A DNA stretch of 62,519 nucleotides from Bacteroidales bacterium (GTDB taxonomy: Bacteria > Bacteroidota > Bacteroidia > Bacteroidales > WCHB1-69). The DNA lies in contig JAGCVQ010000070.1 of NCBI GenBank assembly GCA_017962275.1, forward strand, positions 1 to 62,519, read 5' to 3'. The position numbers and the translations under genes are program-made. This document shows, in pieces, positions 42,740-50,619 of the stretch. Below the pieces are notes generated by a model. The model did not search any database, was not told where the DNA came from, and worked only from the letters and a program-made list of their open reading frames with translations. Positions within the stretch are counted from its first letter, which is position 1. Each line of letters begins with the position of its first letter.

Positions 42740-43323
42740 GCAACACTGTTTTTTGCCCAGATAATCACTCCTATCAGAATCAGCGCCATGGGCGGGAGGA
42801 TCATGAGGCCATTGTTGAGGTAGCCGGCGGCGTACCAGCTGTCCGGGACGACTTGGTGGTTCCAGAGGGTGCCGGAGCCCAAAAGTTCCCGGAAAAAGGC
42901 TACCACGACGAGCACCAGCCCGTAGCCGAGACCGTTCATCAGTCCGTCCATGAGCGAGGGCAACGGCTTGTGCGACAGCGCGAAAGCCTCCAGACGACCC
43001 ATGATGATGCAGTTGGTGATGATGAGTCCGACGAACACCGACAGCAGCTTGCTCACATCGTAGAGATACGACTGCAGGAGGAGATCGACGAGAATGACGA
43101 AAAAGGAGACCACGAGCAACTGCACGATGATGCGGATGCGGGAGGGTATCGTATTGCGTATCAACGAGATGATGAAGTTCGAGCAGGCGCACACCACCGT
43201 CACGGAGAGGGCCATGACCACCGCGGGCTTGAGCTGCGCGGTGACGGCCAACGCCGAGCACACACCGAGTGTCTGCACGAGAATCGGGTTATCCTTGCTG
43301 AGGGGTCCGAGGTATTTCTTCAT
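42724..43323 (-). CDS. nqrD: Na+-translocating NADH:quinone reductase subunit D
   Basis: 199 residues with about six membrane helices. The start MKKYLGPLSKDNPILVQTLGVC and the LIITNCIIMGRLEAFAL block with the metal-binding Cys are NqrD/RnfE hallmarks. NqrF and NqrE downstream identify the complex as NQR rather than RNF. The ATG at 43323 is preferred because the in-frame ATG at 43380 lies upstream of the -7 box at 43343. nqrD has its own promoter and is first in this unit, so nqrA, nqrB and nqrC must be elsewhere. Confidence 0.95.
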   Translation of the reverse strand: MKKYLGPLSKDNPILVQTLGVCSALAVTAQLKPAVVMALSVTVVCACSNFIISLIRNTIPSRIRIIVQLLVVSFFVILVDLLLQSYLYDVSKLLSVFVGLIITNCIIMGRLEAFALSHKPLPSLMDGLMNGLGYGLVLVVVAFFRELLGSGTLWNHQVVPDSWYAAGYLNNGLMILPPMALILIGVIIWAKNSVAIKNA

Positions 43324-43342
43324 CTTGATAATTACGAGGCGG

Positions 43343-43350
43343 CAAAGGTA
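43343..43350 (-). promoter_or_regulatory. -7 box (TACCTTTG) of nqrD
   Basis: Minus-strand box 20 nt upstream of the nqrD ATG. Confidence 0.7.
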
Positions 43351-43398
43351 CACAAAATACGAATACAGACCGATATTCAACTATAACCAAAAATTTTG

Positions 43399-43406
43399 TA
43401 TCTTTG
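43399..43406 (+). promoter_or_regulatory. -7 box (TATCTTTG) of the ROK kinase gene
   Basis: It lies 22 nt before the ATG at 43428 and rules out the upstream in-frame ATG at 43404. Confidence 0.7.
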
Positions 43407-43427
43407 CCCCGTAAAATTTTACGTAAA

Positions 43428-44537
43428 ATGTACAATAACGACCCGCGCACCGTCATCACATTGGACGCCGGCGGCACGCATTTCCGGTTCTCGGCAATGC
43501 GCGGCTGTGAGGCTGTCACCGACACTTTCGAACTGCCCACCCACCCCAACGACCTCCCTCAGCTTTTGGAGGATTTGCGGACTGGCTTCCAGCATATTAT
43601 CGACCAGCTCCCGGAGAAGCCCGTGGCCATCAGCTTCGCCTTCCCGGGCCCGGCAGACTATCCCAACGGTGTCTTTCCCGACCGGCTCACCAACTTCCCC
43701 TGCTTTGAGGGCGGGGTCGCACTGGGAGCCTTTCTGGAACGTCAGTTCGGGTTGCCCGTCTTCATCAACAACGACGCCGACCTGTTCACCTACGGCGAGG
43801 CGCTGGCGGGCGCACTCCCAATGCTCAACGAGAAAATCCGTTCTGCCGGCGGCGTGAAGGAGTACCACAACCTCATCGGCTTCATCCTCGGCACGGGCTT
43901 CGGCATCGGCATCACCACCCACGACCAGATGTTCATGGGCGATAACTGCTGCTCGGAAATCTACTGCTCGCCCAGCAAATGGGGACAGGAACTCATCGCC
44001 GAGGAAGGCGTTTCGCTCCGCGCCGTGCTGCGCTACTACCGCGAATTGGCGAAGGATGACAATGCCGGCGGTTACAAAGATTCCTATGACATCTACCGCA
44101 TCGCCGACGGCACCCTCGAAGGTGACCGCGAGGCCGCGCTGAAGGCCTTCGAACGTTTCGGGGAGGCAGCAGGTTACACCATCGCGCATGCCGCCTGCAT
44201 GTTGGACGGTATCATCGTGCTCGGCGGCGGGGTCAGCAAGGCCGCGAAATTCTACCTGCCCGCCCTGCTGAAGGAACTCCGCACCGAAATGCACACCCTC
44301 GGCGGACAGACCCTTCCGCGTGTGCCCTCTTATATCTACAACCTTGAAGACCCGCAGGAGTTCGAACAATTCGTCCACGGCAAGACCAAGGAGATCGAAA
44401 TCTTCGGCACCGGCGAGCGCGTCCGCATCGACACGCAGAAACGTCTCGGCATCACCCTCTCCCAGCTCGGCACCTCCCGCGCCACCGCCATCGGCGCATA
44501 TTGCTTCGCTTTGCATGCGCTGGACTCCCGCAGTTAG
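43428..44537 (+). CDS. ROK family sugar kinase
   Basis: 369 residues. The phosphate loop TLDAGGTHFRFSA is at the N-terminus. The SFAFPGPADYPNGVFPD and FINNDADLFTYGEAL blocks (sugar site with catalytic Asp) and GFILGTGFGIGI are ROK hallmarks. The usual zinc motif (CxCGxxGCxE) is not clear; NCCSEIYC stands in its place. It probably phosphorylates glucose or another hexose or amino sugar for glycolysis. It precedes the phosphohexomutase gene, which suggests joint sugar metabolism. The last Ser codon and the stop are part of a TTAGTAG array. Confidence 0.88.
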   Translation: MYNNDPRTVITLDAGGTHFRFSAMRGCEAVTDTFELPTHPNDLPQLLEDLRTGFQHIIDQLPEKPVAISFAFPGPADYPNGVFPDRLTNFPCFEGGVALGAFLERQFGLPVFINNDADLFTYGEALAGALPMLNEKIRSAGGVKEYHNLIGFILGTGFGIGITTHDQMFMGDNCCSEIYCSPSKWGQELIAEEGVSLRAVLRYYRELAKDDNAGGYKDSYDIYRIADGTLEGDREAALKAFERFGEAAGYTIAHAACMLDGIIVLGGGVSKAAKFYLPALLKELRTEMHTLGGQTLPRVPSYIYNLEDPQEFEQFVHGKTKEIEIFGTGERVRIDTQKRLGITLSQLGTSRATAIGAYCFALHALDSRS

Positions 44538-44623
44538 TAGTTAGTAGTTAGTAGTTGCACTGGCGAGAACCTATTGACCTTGAACTTTGAACCTTGAACC
44601 ATGGAACCTGAAACTTGGAACTA
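44531..44623. repeat. Composite repeat block: TTAGTAG heptads, TTGCACTGGCGAGAA spacer, TTGAACC heptads
   Basis: The same three-part order recurs at 46543-46606, on the other side of the phosphohexomutase gene. Confidence 0.8.
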
Positions 44624-44638
44624 AAAATATCACCCAAT

Positions 44639-46366
44639 ATGGCAAAAGACATCACCCAAATGAACATCGATTCCTGGCTGACCGGGAAATTCGACCAAAA
44701 CACGAAAAAAGAGATCCTGCGGATGCAGGAGGAGGAGCCGGCAGCCTTGTCGGACGCCTTTTACAGAACCCTGGAATTCGGCACCGGCGGCATGCGCGGC
44801 ATCCTCGGCGTCGGCACCAACCGCATGAACAAATACACAGTCGGCTTCGCCACGCAAGGTCTGGCCAACTACCTCATCAAGTGCTTCAAGCAGGACATCA
44901 AGGTGGCCATCTCGTTCGATTCACGGAACTTCAGCTCCGACTTCGCGAGCATCGCCGCCAACATCTTGGCCGCCAACGGAATACAGGTCTATCTGTTCGA
45001 TTCGCTCCGCCCCACCCCGGAGCTCTCGTTTGCGGTGCGCCACCTGCAGTGCAACGCCGGCATCATGATCACCGCGTCGCATAACCCGAAGGAATACAAC
45101 GGCTACAAGGTCTATTGGAACGACGGCGGTCAGCTCGTGCCCCCGCACGACAAGAACGTCATCACCGAGGTCAACAAGATCAAGGATGTCGATCAGGTGA
45201 AATGGGACGGTCGTCCGGATCTCATCCGTTCCATCGGCAAAGACGTTGACAACGTGTACCTTACGCTGATCAAACGACTGTCGCTGAATCCCGAAGTGGT
45301 GGCCGAGAACCCCGACCTCTGCATCGTCTATACCCCGCTGCACGGTACCGGCATCTCCGTGGTACCGCAAGCATTGTCGGACTTCGGCTTCAAGAACGTG
45401 CACATCGTGAAGGAGCAGGCCGTCACCGACGGCAACTTCCCGACGGTGAAATCCCCGAATCCGGAGGAGCACGCCGCGTTGGAGTTGGCTATCAAGGAAG
45501 CCAAGAAAGTGAAAGCCGACATCGTGTTGGCCACCGATCCCGACGCCGACCGCGTGGGCATCGCCGTGCGCGGCAAGGGCGGCAAATACCAACTCTTCAA
45601 CGGCAACCAGACCGCCACGTTGCTGTTCCACTATGTGCTGTCGCAGACCAAGATCAACCCGCTGGAAAACAACAACTTCGTGGTGAAGACTATTGTCACC
45701 ACCGACCTCATCGAACAGGTTGCCAGCGATTTCAACGTGGAATGCTTCAACGTGCTGACCGGTTTCAAATACATCGCCGAGAAGATCCGTGAGTTCGAGG
45801 GCGTGAAGAACTTCCTCGTCGGCGGTGAGGAGAGCTACGGCTACCTCGTCGGCGACTTCGTGCGCGACAAGGACGCGGTTTCGGCTTGCTGCTTGATTGC
45901 CGAGATGGCCGCCTACTACAAGAGCGTCCACAAACGCACACTGATCCAGCAATTGGAGGCCTTATATCGTCAGTATCAATACTTTAAGGAAGACATGGTC
46001 TCCCTGACGGAACCCGGCGAAGAGGGAATGCAGGCCATCCAGAAACGGATGAGCGACCTGCGCGAGAACATGCCCATGACCCTCGGCGGCCAGCAGGTGC
46101 TGAAAGCCTACGACTACAAGGCACAGCACTCCTGCAACATGATCTCCACCACCCGCGACCGCATCGAACTGCCGATGTCCAACGTCCTGCAGTTCGTCAC
46201 CGCCGACGGCAGCAAGGTCACCGTGCGTCCCTCCGGCACCGAGCCCAAGATCAAGTTCTACTTCAGTGTCCGCGAGACCCTCGAAGCCGACCAAACCCTC
46301 GAAGAGGCCGAAACGATCCTGACCGACCGCATCGCCGCGCTGAAGAAAGACCTGGGACTTTGTTAG
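44639..46366 (+). CDS. Phosphohexomutase (phosphoglucomutase/phosphomannomutase)
   Basis: 575 residues of the alpha-D-phosphohexomutase superfamily, interconverting hexose 1- and 6-phosphates. The active-site serine loop is TASHNPKEYNGYK, the metal loop DPDADR, the sugar-specificity loop GGEESYGYL, and the phosphate-binding loop RPSGTEPKIKFY. The length matches the PgcA-like group that uses glucose and often other sugars. The ATG at 44639 is used; an upstream ATG at 44615 lies in repeat DNA, and 44660 (MNIDSW) is also possible. The stop TAG opens a TTAGCAG array. Confidence 0.93.
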   Translation: MAKDITQMNIDSWLTGKFDQNTKKEILRMQEEEPAALSDAFYRTLEFGTGGMRGILGVGTNRMNKYTVGFATQGLANYLIKCFKQDIKVAISFDSRNFSSDFASIAANILAANGIQVYLFDSLRPTPELSFAVRHLQCNAGIMITASHNPKEYNGYKVYWNDGGQLVPPHDKNVITEVNKIKDVDQVKWDGRPDLIRSIGKDVDNVYLTLIKRLSLNPEVVAENPDLCIVYTPLHGTGISVVPQALSDFGFKNVHIVKEQAVTDGNFPTVKSPNPEEHAALELAIKEAKKVKADIVLATDPDADRVGIAVRGKGGKYQLFNGNQTATLLFHYVLSQTKINPLENNNFVVKTIVTTDLIEQVASDFNVECFNVLTGFKYIAEKIREFEGVKNFLVGGEESYGYLVGDFVRDKDAVSACCLIAEMAAYYKSVHKRTLIQQLEALYRQYQYFKEDMVSLTEPGEEGMQAIQKRMSDLRENMPMTLGGQQVLKAYDYKAQHSCNMISTTRDRIELPMSNVLQFVTADGSKVTVRPSGTEPKIKFYFSVRETLEADQTLEEAETILTDRIAALKKDLGLC

Positions 46367-46424
46367 TTAGCAGTTAGTAGTTAGCAGTTGTGACGGAAAA
46401 GGCAATGTGATATTGAAAATAAAT

Positions 46425-46500
46425 CCTTGAGCAGTCCCGGAGGGACAAGACGCACGAAGTGCTAACAACCCCACATAAGGCGACAGCCGCAATGTGGGGT
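46425..46500 (+). repeat. Three-hairpin leader repeat (copy J)
   Basis: A full element in plus sense, 160 nt before the ATG at 46661; further repeats separate it from the gene. Confidence 0.85.
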
Positions 46501-46606
46501 GGCAACGAAACGAATGAACATTACCGAAGAAGACATCCGAAGAATAGTTAGCAGTTAGCAGTTGCACTGGCGAGAAACCACAGACCTTGAACCTTGAACT
46601 TTGAAT

Positions 46607-46656
46607 CAGTAAACAGTAAACAGTAAACGGTAAACGGTAAACAGTAAACAGTAAAC
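46607..46656. repeat. Heptad array (CAGTAAA/CGGTAAA)
   Basis: Seven 7-bp units directly upstream of the acyl-CoA synthetase start codon. Confidence 0.9.
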
Positions 46657-46660
46657 CAAT

Positions 46661-48733
46661 ATGATCAACCCCAAATTATTAGACCCGAAAAGCATCGTGA
46701 TATGCGGTGCATCCAGTGACATTCACAAACCCGGCGGAAAGGCCTTGAAGAACCTCTTGGAGAGTGCGTTCAAAGGCGATGTCTATGCCGTCAACCCCAA
46801 GGAGTCCGAAGTGCAGGGCGTGAAATGCTACGCCAAGGTCGATGACCTCCCACAGGTCGATTGTGCCATTCTCTGCATTGCGGCCAAGTTCTGTGCCCAG
46901 ACAGTAGATGTGCTGGCCAAGGAGAAAGGCTGCCGAGGTTTCATCATCGTCAGCGCTGGCTTCTCAGAAGAGAGCCACGAAGGTGCCGAAATCGAAAAAC
47001 ACATTGTGGACACCATCAACAGTGTCGGTGGCTCGCTCATCGGCCCCAACTGCACGGGCTTCCTCAACACCAACTACAGCGGCTGCTTCGACACGCCGAT
47101 CCCGAAACTCGACCCCAAGGGTGTCGATTTCATCACCGGTTCCGGTGCCACGGCTGTGTTCATCAAGGAATACGGCATGAGCAACGGTCTGAAGTTCAAC
47201 AGCGTGTGGGCCGTGGGCAACAGCGCGCAACTCGGTATCGAGGATGTGCTCGAGCATTTGGACGAGACCTTCGATCCTGAGAAGTCCTCACACGTCATCA
47301 TGCTCTACATGGAGAAGATCGGTGATCCAATGCGTCTGCTGAAACATAGCCGAAACCTTATCAACAAGGGTTGCCACATCGCCGCCATCAAGAGCGGTGG
47401 TAGTGCCGCTGGTTCCCGTGCCGCTTCTTCACATACCGGCGCATTGGCCACCAACGATGCTGCCGTGGATGCCCTTTTCCAAAAGGCGGGCATCGTGCGC
47501 TGTCAGAACCGTCAGGAGCTGACCACCGTCTGCGGTGTCTTCATGCACCCTGAAATCAAGGGCAAGCGTTGCGCCGTCATCACGCACGCCGGCGGTCCGG
47601 CCGTGATGCTCACCGACGTGCTGTCGAACGGCGGCATTGAAGTTCCCCCGTTGAAGGATCACCCCGCCAGCCCCGCCCTCTTGGCGAAGTTGTTCGGCGG
47701 CTCCTCCGTGGGCAACCCCATCGACTTTTTGGCTACCGGCACGGCCGAACAGCTCGGCTACATCATCGACACGGTCGAGAACGAATACGACGAGATCGAC
47801 TTCTCCGTGGTCATCTTCGGTTCCCCCGGATTGTTCAGCAACAAAGAGGTTTACGACCTGTTGGACGAGAAGATGAAGACCTGCAAGAAGCCCATCTTCC
47901 CGGTTCTGCCGTCTATTATCAACGTGAAGCAGGAAATCGAGGACTTCATCGCCAAGGGCCGCATCAACTTCCCCGAGGAGTGCGTCCTGGGCAATGCCCT
48001 CGTGAAAGTCTATAACACCCCGAAACCGCAACCCGAGCATGTGGAGCTGCCGCAGGTCGATGTGGCCCGCATCCGCGCCACCGTCGATCGCTGCAAAGAC
48101 GGTTACATGGAAATTGCCGACTACAACGAGCTTTTGGACGCCGCCGGCATCAGCCGCAAGAAATCTGTGGAGGTCTCCAAGAAGGAGGACGCCCTGGCAT
48201 TCGCCAAGGAGGTCGGCTGCAGCAAGGACGTGCCGTTGGTGATGAAGGTTGTCGGCCCGTTGCACAAGAGCGACGTGGGCGGTGTGACCCTCGGAGTGAA
48301 AGACTTGGACACTGTCGCCAAGGAGTTCGACCGTTTGATTGTCATCCCCGAGACCTACGCCGTGGAGATGTACCCGATGTTGGACGGCACGGACGTCTAT
48401 ATCGGTGCCATCCGTGACGACAAGTTCGGTCATCAGATTTTCTTCGGCTTGGGCGGCATCTTCATCGAGGTGCTGAAGGACGTGCAGAGCGCGTTGGCAC
48501 CCATCACCGCTGCCGAGGCCAAGGAGATGCTCACGAAGCTTCGTGGTTACAAGATCCTGCAGGGCGTGCGCGGTCAGGAGCCTGTGAATCTCGACCTTTA
48601 CGCCGACCAGATCGCCCGCGTGAGCGCGCTGGTGCAGGCCGCTCCCGAAATCGCGGAGATGGACCTCAACCCGCTGTTAGGCAACCCGCGCTACGTCACC
48701 GCCGTGGATGCCCGCATCCGACTGGAAAAGTAA
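46661..48733 (+). CDS. ADP-forming acetate/acyl-CoA synthetase, fused alpha-beta form
   Basis: 690 residues. The N-terminal CoA-binding Rossmann domain begins PKSIVICGASSDIHKPGG. The succinyl-CoA-ligase-like part has the phosphohistidine segment AASSHTGALAT. The C-terminal ATP-grasp half starts near residue 470 (AGISRKKSVEVSKKEDALAF) and includes VMKVVGPLHKSDVGGV. The enzyme makes acetate (or another acid) and ATP from acyl-CoA, ADP and phosphate, a fermentation step that saves energy. Both subunits are in one chain. No -7 box is seen; the leader is wholly repeats. Confidence 0.92.
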   Translation: MINPKLLDPKSIVICGASSDIHKPGGKALKNLLESAFKGDVYAVNPKESEVQGVKCYAKVDDLPQVDCAILCIAAKFCAQTVDVLAKEKGCRGFIIVSAGFSEESHEGAEIEKHIVDTINSVGGSLIGPNCTGFLNTNYSGCFDTPIPKLDPKGVDFITGSGATAVFIKEYGMSNGLKFNSVWAVGNSAQLGIEDVLEHLDETFDPEKSSHVIMLYMEKIGDPMRLLKHSRNLINKGCHIAAIKSGGSAAGSRAASSHTGALATNDAAVDALFQKAGIVRCQNRQELTTVCGVFMHPEIKGKRCAVITHAGGPAVMLTDVLSNGGIEVPPLKDHPASPALLAKLFGGSSVGNPIDFLATGTAEQLGYIIDTVENEYDEIDFSVVIFGSPGLFSNKEVYDLLDEKMKTCKKPIFPVLPSIINVKQEIEDFIAKGRINFPEECVLGNALVKVYNTPKPQPEHVELPQVDVARIRATVDRCKDGYMEIADYNELLDAAGISRKKSVEVSKKEDALAFAKEVGCSKDVPLVMKVVGPLHKSDVGGVTLGVKDLDTVAKEFDRLIVIPETYAVEMYPMLDGTDVYIGAIRDDKFGHQIFFGLGGIFIEVLKDVQSALAPITAAEAKEMLTKLRGYKILQGVRGQEPVNLDLYADQIARVSALVQAAPEIAEMDLNPLLGNPRYVTAVDARIRLEK

Positions 48734-48782
48734 TCGCGGAAATATTCGCGGAAACGCGGAAAAACGCGGAAACCATGCGTGT

Positions 48783-48816
48783 AGGGCTGTCGCAATGCGG
48801 CAGCCCTGCGTTTTTA
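48783..48816 (+). terminator. Rho-independent terminator
   Basis: Stem AGGGCTGTCGC / GCGGCAGCCCT with loop AAT, then GCGTTTTT. Four GCGGAAA-like repeats precede it (48736-48772). Confidence 0.85.
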
Positions 48817-48835
48817 TATGCGGCGGGACCACATA

Positions 48836-49852
48836 TCATTCCATCATATTCTGGATTTCGTCCATCCCGACACCGGTTATGTCAGCCACCCGCTCGGGAG
48901 CGAGACCGTTTTCGAGCATTTTGCGTAGGATTTCTTGACGTCCCTGCACAAGTCCTTGCTGCATCCCCTGCCGCATCCCACGTTCAAAACCGTCATGTTC
49001 CGCGTCTTCGCGCTCACATTCGACCATCTCCTGAACATCTTCGTGCTCCAGCAAACTTTTGACATAGACCTGCTTTTCCATAGCGGTAAAATTTGTAATT
49101 TGACATTCCTCATAGAAACGCAATTGCATGGGCGTCAGTACTTCAATCTCCTTTTTCGGCATATACACCACATTTGTGAACATGTAAAGCAGACGATTGC
49201 GTTCGTCGCTCATGTCAAGCGTCTCCAATTGCGCGGCAAATTTACTTAATTCAACGAAATAATAAACAATATTTTTCGATAAAATTTTGTTGTCATCATC
49301 TTTATGGTATATTTTCCAGAAAAACCTCTTGCGCCCTTTGAACTCCTGCATGTTATAACTCATTAAATTGAAGGAATATACATGTGGTACATGCTTGTAA
49401 TGCCTGTCTTTTTTGTCCCAGTTCTGCACGGTGGCAAGACTAGTATATACACGCAACCTGTCAACATAATGTTGCTGCTTGCCGTTCTGCATCTCTACGA
49501 TGAAGCGACGGCCATCCTGATTTTTACAGTAAAGGTCGAACCGCACGTACTTATCCTCTTCACTGATGCCAAGCAACTCGGTAGGCAGGTATGTGATGTC
49601 GGTGATGATGCCAGTGTCCTCGGAAATGAAGGCATTGAGAAGGTGGATGAGGATGTCCTTGTTTCGCTCGGAGGCAAGCAACCGTTTGAACCCGAAGTCG
49701 GAGAGCGGATTAATGACCTCCAAGTTGTACTTCTTGATGTATTCTTCGGTCTCTTTCAGGCTTGGGAGACCCTTTTTGCTTTCATTTGTTGCTTTCGCGG
49801 ATTGCTGCAACTTCGCTTTCTTTAATTTTTGTCTTCTTGCTTTTTTTGCCAT
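48836..49852 (-). CDS. Rpn-type PD-(D/E)XK nuclease/putative transposase
   Basis: 338 residues, complete. After a Lys-rich N-terminus, NPLSDFGFKRLLASERNKDILIHLLNAF is the signature of the Rpn/PDDEXK_2 family. The nuclease core FDLYCKNQDGRRFIVEMQ gives Asp and Glu-x-Gln residues, and YVDRLRVYTSLA follows. A Gln/Gly/Met-rich C-terminal segment (GFERGMRQGMQQGLVQGRQE) is usual in the family. Rpn proteins promote recombination in E. coli and have been linked to phage defence. It opens the AT-richer accessory island. The -7 box at 49979 predicts a 5' leader of about 120 nt. Confidence 0.9.
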   Translation of the reverse strand: MAKKARRQKLKKAKLQQSAKATNESKKGLPSLKETEEYIKKYNLEVINPLSDFGFKRLLASERNKDILIHLLNAFISEDTGIITDITYLPTELLGISEEDKYVRFDLYCKNQDGRRFIVEMQNGKQQHYVDRLRVYTSLATVQNWDKKDRHYKHVPHVYSFNLMSYNMQEFKGRKRFFWKIYHKDDDNKILSKNIVYYFVELSKFAAQLETLDMSDERNRLLYMFTNVVYMPKKEIEVLTPMQLRFYEECQITNFTAMEKQVYVKSLLEHEDVQEMVECEREDAEHDGFERGMRQGMQQGLVQGRQEILRKMLENGLAPERVADITGVGMDEIQNMME

Positions 49853-49978
49853 GACTTTTTTGTTTTTGATTTGTTATTTTGTTTGTTGTGATTTGACGGT
49901 TGCCCGTAGAGAGGATGCTTCATCGTCTTTACAACAGCGTGTTGCCACACTCCTGCGGACAACCGTTTTTTCCATCTG

Positions 49979-49986
49979 CAAATATA
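49979..49986 (-). promoter_or_regulatory. -7 box (TATATTTG) of the Rpn-type gene
   Basis: Minus-strand match to TAnnTTTG upstream of the gene start at 49852. Confidence 0.6.
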
Positions 49987-50209
49987 CAACAGGAAAAGAC
50001 TTTTGTCAATAGTTTCATAAAATTTATTTGTCGCTGGTTCTCAACAAACTATGATTATCATATTAACAATTCGAGACCGAATAGTTAATTTTCGGATCGG
50101 ATTTTCGCAGAAAATGTTTGGGTCACACTCGCGAATGCAATGAGTGGAATCGCTGACTCGCCATGGCGCAATATTTTTTCATCCCAACATGTCGCAATGT
50201 AAAAAATGT

Positions 50210-50217
50210 TATTTTTG
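50210..50217 (+). promoter_or_regulatory. -7 box (TATTTTTG) before the candidate RNA
   Basis: The only good plus-strand -7 box upstream of the LPP20/CsgG-like operon. Confidence 0.55.
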
Positions 50218-50547
50218 CAGTGTCGTTTCGTCCGAAGCCCAAGGGTGCGATGTTTCCAAGCGTCGTACTATTTTTGGCGAGTACGCGGGCGGGCGACGGA
50301 CATATAAAAGGCGTTGAGTCAACGTCTTATCTGCGGCGTATCGAACTTCGCAAATTCAATATCCATCCGCATGATAAGGCAATGGTCAATGTCCATGGTT
50401 TGTATATTCATAAAACGGATATTCCCCAATATTCGTTTCGATATACATACAGCGTGGGCTTCGGCATTGCTTATCCTCGGATGGAAGGCAATGCGAAGGC
50501 CTGATACGCGGGATGAGCGATGAGTTCAGATTCCCGCGCTTTTTTTA
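50218..50547 (+). ncRNA. Candidate structured RNA or attenuator leader
   Basis: About 320 nt between a -7 box and a strong terminator, with no convincing gene. Near the 3' end a hairpin pairs GGCTTCGGCATTGC (50457-50470) with GCAATGCGAAGGCC (50488-50501), with two mismatches or bulges. It is followed by CGCGGGA / TCCCGCG (50507-50538) and seven T. The terminator lies 73 nt before the LPP20-like gene. It could be a free small RNA, or a leader whose terminator controls the operon. A 113-residue frame (50163-50504) across it looks non-coding. Confidence 0.35.
50507..50547 (+). terminator. Rho-independent terminator or attenuator
   Basis: Seven-bp stem CGCGGGA / TCCCGCG with an 18-nt loop, followed by CTTTTTTT. 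Confidence 0.75.
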
Positions 50548-50619
50548 TGTCGCGATTGGGAAATCAACAATCAAGGTTCCGTGCAGGGAGTCCGCGGAAC
50601 GACATAAAAAAGAACAAAA

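Larger units (their letters stand above)
46362..46660. other. Repeat-filled intergenic region
   Basis: No gene. In order it holds TTAGCAG/TTAGTAG heptads (46362-46390), a full three-hairpin element in plus sense (copy J, 46425-46500), a second heptad plus TTGCACTGGCGAGAA plus TTGAACC block (46543-46606), and seven AGTAAAC-type heptads (46607-46656) that end at the next start codon. Confidence 0.85.
49853..50217. other. Gene-free region between divergent units
   Basis: It contains the Rpn gene leader with an ACGGTTG...CAACCGT inverted pair, the minus-strand -7 box at 49979-49986, and a plus-strand -7 box at 50210-50217. No credible gene is seen. Confidence 0.65.

Noticed and set aside
46607-46656. 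Regular short repeats that might suggest a CRISPR array
   Set aside because: Units are 7 bp with no spacers, and no cas genes are present; the same holds for all other arrays in the window.
50163-50504. 113-codon plus-strand frame in the gap before the LPP20-like gene
   Set aside because: It starts upstream of the predicted promoter, lacks family resemblance, and overlaps strong RNA hairpins; treated as a possible structured RNA instead.
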